From assembly GCF_019703835.1 (NCBI RefSeq), contig NZ_AP023054.1, positions 744,001-808,000 on the forward strand: a stretch of DNA of 64,000 nucleotides, read 5' to 3'. The DNA is from Thaumasiovibrio subtropicus. GTDB lineage: Bacteria > Pseudomonadota > Gammaproteobacteria > Enterobacterales > Vibrionaceae. The notes beneath the pieces are model-generated. The model searched no databases, was not told the origin of the DNA, and saw only the letters and a list, made by a program, of their open reading frames with translations. The number at the start of each line of letters is the position of its first letter. The stretch's first letter is position 1. Positions 62,211 to 64,000 of this stretch are shown here, piece after piece. Position numbers and translations under genes: made by a program.

Positions 62211-63659
62211 ATGAAATTTATTGTTAAGCCGCACCCAGAAATTTTTGTAAAAAGTGATTCAGTTCGTAAGCGTTTCACTAAAATTCTGGAATGTAATATC
62301 CGAATTATTCTTAAGCGCAAAACGGATGCGGTAGCGGTGTATAACCGTCGTGATCACATTGAAGTGGTTCCTAAACAAGCTTCACTGCGTGAAACTGTCC
62401 TTGAAGTGCTGACCAACACACCGGGTATTCACCATGTATTGGAAGTGCAACAAACTGAGTTCACCGACCTCCATGATATTTATGAGCAGACGCTAGCGCT
62501 GGTTGCCCCGCAGTTGGAAGGCAAAACCTTCTGTGTGCGTGCTAAGCGACGCGGTAAGCATGACTTTACCTCGATTGAGCTAGAGCGATATGTTGGTGGT
62601 GGCCTAAATCAGGCAGTTGCCTCTGCATCAGTGAAACTGAAGAAGCCTGATGTTACGGTAAACATTGAGGTTGATAACGAAAAGCTAAACCAAGTACTGG
62701 CACGTTATGAAGGCCTTGGTGGCTTCCCTCTAGGGACACAAGAAGACGTACTTAGCCTTATCTCTGGTGGTTTCGATTCTGGGGTATCAAGCTACTTACA
62801 CATTAAGCGCGGTAGTAAGGTTCACTATTGTTTCTTTAACCTTGGCGGCCCAGCTCACGAGATTGGTGTAAAGCAAGTCTCTTCATTCCTTTGGAATAAG
62901 TACGGCTCATCTGCAAAAGTGAAGTTTATCTCGATTGATTTTGAGCCCGTTGTCGCTGAAATTCTAGAGAAAATCGACGATGGTCAAATGGGTGTGGTAC
63001 TGAAGCGAATGTTCATGCGCGCCGCTGGTATGGTCGCTGAGCGTTTTGGTATCCAAGCACTGGTGACAGGTGAAGCATTAGGGCAAGTATCAAGCCAAAC
63101 CTTGACTAACCTGCGTCACATCGATGGTGTTACCGATAGTTTGATTCTGCGCCCGTTAATCAACTGGGATAAGAACGACATCATCAACCTTGCGCGCGAT
63201 ATCGGTACGGAAGATTTTGCGAAAACAATGCCAGAGTTCTGTGGCGTTATTTCCAAAAATCCGACTGTTAAAGCAGTGAAAGAAAAGTTAGAGACAGAAG
63301 AAGCGAAGTTCGACTTTGGCTTGCTAGAACAAGTGGTTCAAGATGCTCGGATTATCGATATTCGTACCATCGAGAAAGAGAGCCAAGAGCAAGCACCTGA
63401 GATTGAAATGGTTGAGGAGATCACCGATCAAGAAGTGGTGCTGGATATCCGAAGCCCGGATGAGGAAGATGAAAGCCCATTAGAGATCGATGGCGTTGAA
63501 GTGAAACACATTCCTTTCTACAAATTGGCAACACAGTTCGGCGATCTGGATCAATCGAAAACCTATTTGCTCTACTGTGATCGTGGTGTCATGAGTCGTT
63601 TACAGGCGTTGTACCTACAGGAAAACGGTTTTGCGAACGTGAAGGTGTACCGTCCTTAA
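62211..63659 (+). CDS. thiI: tRNA uridine 4-sulfurtransferase ThiI
   Basis: ThiI makes 4-thiouridine at tRNA position 8 and transfers sulfur for the thiazole of thiamine, receiving it from IscS. From the ATG at 62211 it is 482 residues, the E. coli length. It has an N-terminal ferredoxin-like and THUMP domain, the PP-loop [12 protein letters not shown], and a C-terminal rhodanese domain with Cys456 in LLYCDRG. The frame is open upstream to 62133, but that part covers the promoter. Confidence 0.97.
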   Translation: MKFIVKPHPEIFVKSDSVRKRFTKILECNIRIILKRKTDAVAVYNRRDHIEVVPKQASLRETVLEVLTNTPGIHHVLEVQQTEFTDLHDIYEQTLALVAPQLEGKTFCVRAKRRGKHDFTSIELERYVGGGLNQAVASASVKLKKPDVTVNIEVDNEKLNQVLARYEGLGGFPLGTQEDVLSLISGGFDSGVSSYLHIKRGSKVHYCFFNLGGPAHEIGVKQVSSFLWNKYGSSAKVKFISIDFEPVVAEILEKIDDGQMGVVLKRMFMRAAGMVAERFGIQALVTGEALGQVSSQTLTNLRHIDGVTDSLILRPLINWDKNDIINLARDIGTEDFAKTMPEFCGVISKNPTVKAVKEKLETEEAKFDFGLLEQVVQDARIIDIRTIEKESQEQAPEIEMVEEITDQEVVLDIRSPDEEDESPLEIDGVEVKHIPFYKLATQFGDLDQSKTYLLYCDRGVMSRLQALYLQENGFANVKVYRP

Positions 63660-63686
63660 GCGCTTTGATGATTCTGTTGCTAAAGA

Positions 63687-63715
63687 AAACCCGACGCATC
63701 GCGCCGGGTTTTTTT
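63687..63715. terminator. Bidirectional terminator between thiI and yajL
   Basis: AAACCCGACGC and GCGCCGGGTTT pair around ATC, with one A-C mismatch. T-runs lie on the right and A-runs on the left, so it can end both convergent transcripts. Confidence 0.9.
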
Positions 63716-63742
63716 ATTGTGAAAAGTTGCCTAAGAGGTGAC

Positions 63743-64000
63743 TTACACTTGGTATTCCTTGCCTAAAATATCGTAATTCATGTTAGGCCATACCACCATC
63801 GGCTTAGCGACCTCGGCCGCCTTATCTTTACCTGCAAGACGAACAATGATTTCGAGTGCAAACTCCTGAGATGTGCCCGGCCCTTGGCTGGTTAAGAGGT
63901 TAAAGTTCACATCAAAGAAGACACGCTTTGTGCGACAGCGTGCTTTGGGAATCATTGCCATGAAGTCAGGGTGGCAGGTCATAATCGCTTCAGGGAACAG
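63743..64000 (-). CDS. yajL: DJ-1/PfpI-family protein YajL (5' part outside the window)
   Basis: About 85 residues of the C-terminal part are visible and the frame stays open to the end of the window. The sequence shows the family region LFPEAIMTCHP, then NLLTSQGPGTSQEFALEII, as in YajL/DJ-1 proteins, which act on glyoxal- or peroxide-damaged molecules. The active cysteine lies in the missing part. The gene is convergent with thiI and neighbours it in E. coli too. Confidence 0.9.
   Translation of the reverse strand: MFPEAIMTCHPDFMAMIPKARCRTKRVFFDVNFNLLTSQGPGTSQEFALEIIVRLAGKDKAAEVAKPMVVWPNMNYDILGKEYQV

Overview
The window is core chromosome of a gammaproteobacterium, most likely a member of the Vibrionaceae. 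The reasons are near family-consensus proteins for queA-tgt-yajC-secDF, the isc operon, pilF-rodZ-ispG-hisS-yfgM-bamB-der, purL, glyA-nrdR-rib and dxs-ispA-xseB, followed by a sodium-driven flagellar motor pair (pomAB) beside xseB and thiI. I cannot fix the genus from sequence alone. There is no rRNA, tRNA, CRISPR array, prophage, transposase or integron.

Layout. 1-5.4 kb: end of queA, then tgt (queuosine tRNA modification) and yajC-secD-secF (Sec translocon accessory). 5.5-8.3 kb: a membrane diguanylate cyclase, suhB and the divergent trmJ. 8.3-13.9 kb: the IscR-controlled iron-sulfur assembly operon iscRSUA-hscBA-fdx-iscX. 14-17.3 kb: a short inverted-repeat-flanked element, two tandem pepB aminopeptidases and ndk. 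17.5-26.3 kb: rlmN, pilF, rodZ, ispG, hisS, yfgM, bamB and der. 26.4-32.7 kb: an AlaX-like tRNA editing protein, yfgJ, xseA (minus strand) and guaB-guaA. 33-39 kb is more accessory: two AbgT-family transporters and a chemoreceptor with a duplicated sensor region. 39-48.5 kb: tadA, an uncharacterised 44-residue basic protein, mltF, purL, glnB, a YitT-family protein and glyA. 48.8-54.9 kb: nrdR-ribD-ribE-ribBX-ribH-nusB, thiL and pgpA. 55-57 kb: a secreted 671-residue protein of unknown function with a perfect EF-hand loop. 57-60 kb: dxs-ispA-xseB on the minus strand. 60.4-64 kb: pomAB with a sigma-28-type promoter, thiI and the end of yajL.

The genes form a few functional sets. Fe-S assembly feeds the Fe-S enzymes IspG and RlmN encoded nearby. 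Purine supply (purL, guaBA, glyA) shares PurR-type operators. Riboflavin synthesis is one gene run. The isoprenoid pathway has dxs, ispA and ispG in the window. Promoters, hairpins and starts were read by eye. Nothing here has been compared with a database.

No clear new defence or mobile system is present. The best candidates for something undescribed are the 44-residue basic protein at 39.6-39.7 kb, the EF-hand secreted protein at 55-57 kb, the inverted-repeat element at 14.1 kb with the tandem pepB pair behind it, and several leader or intergenic stem-loops (der, guaA, ribH).
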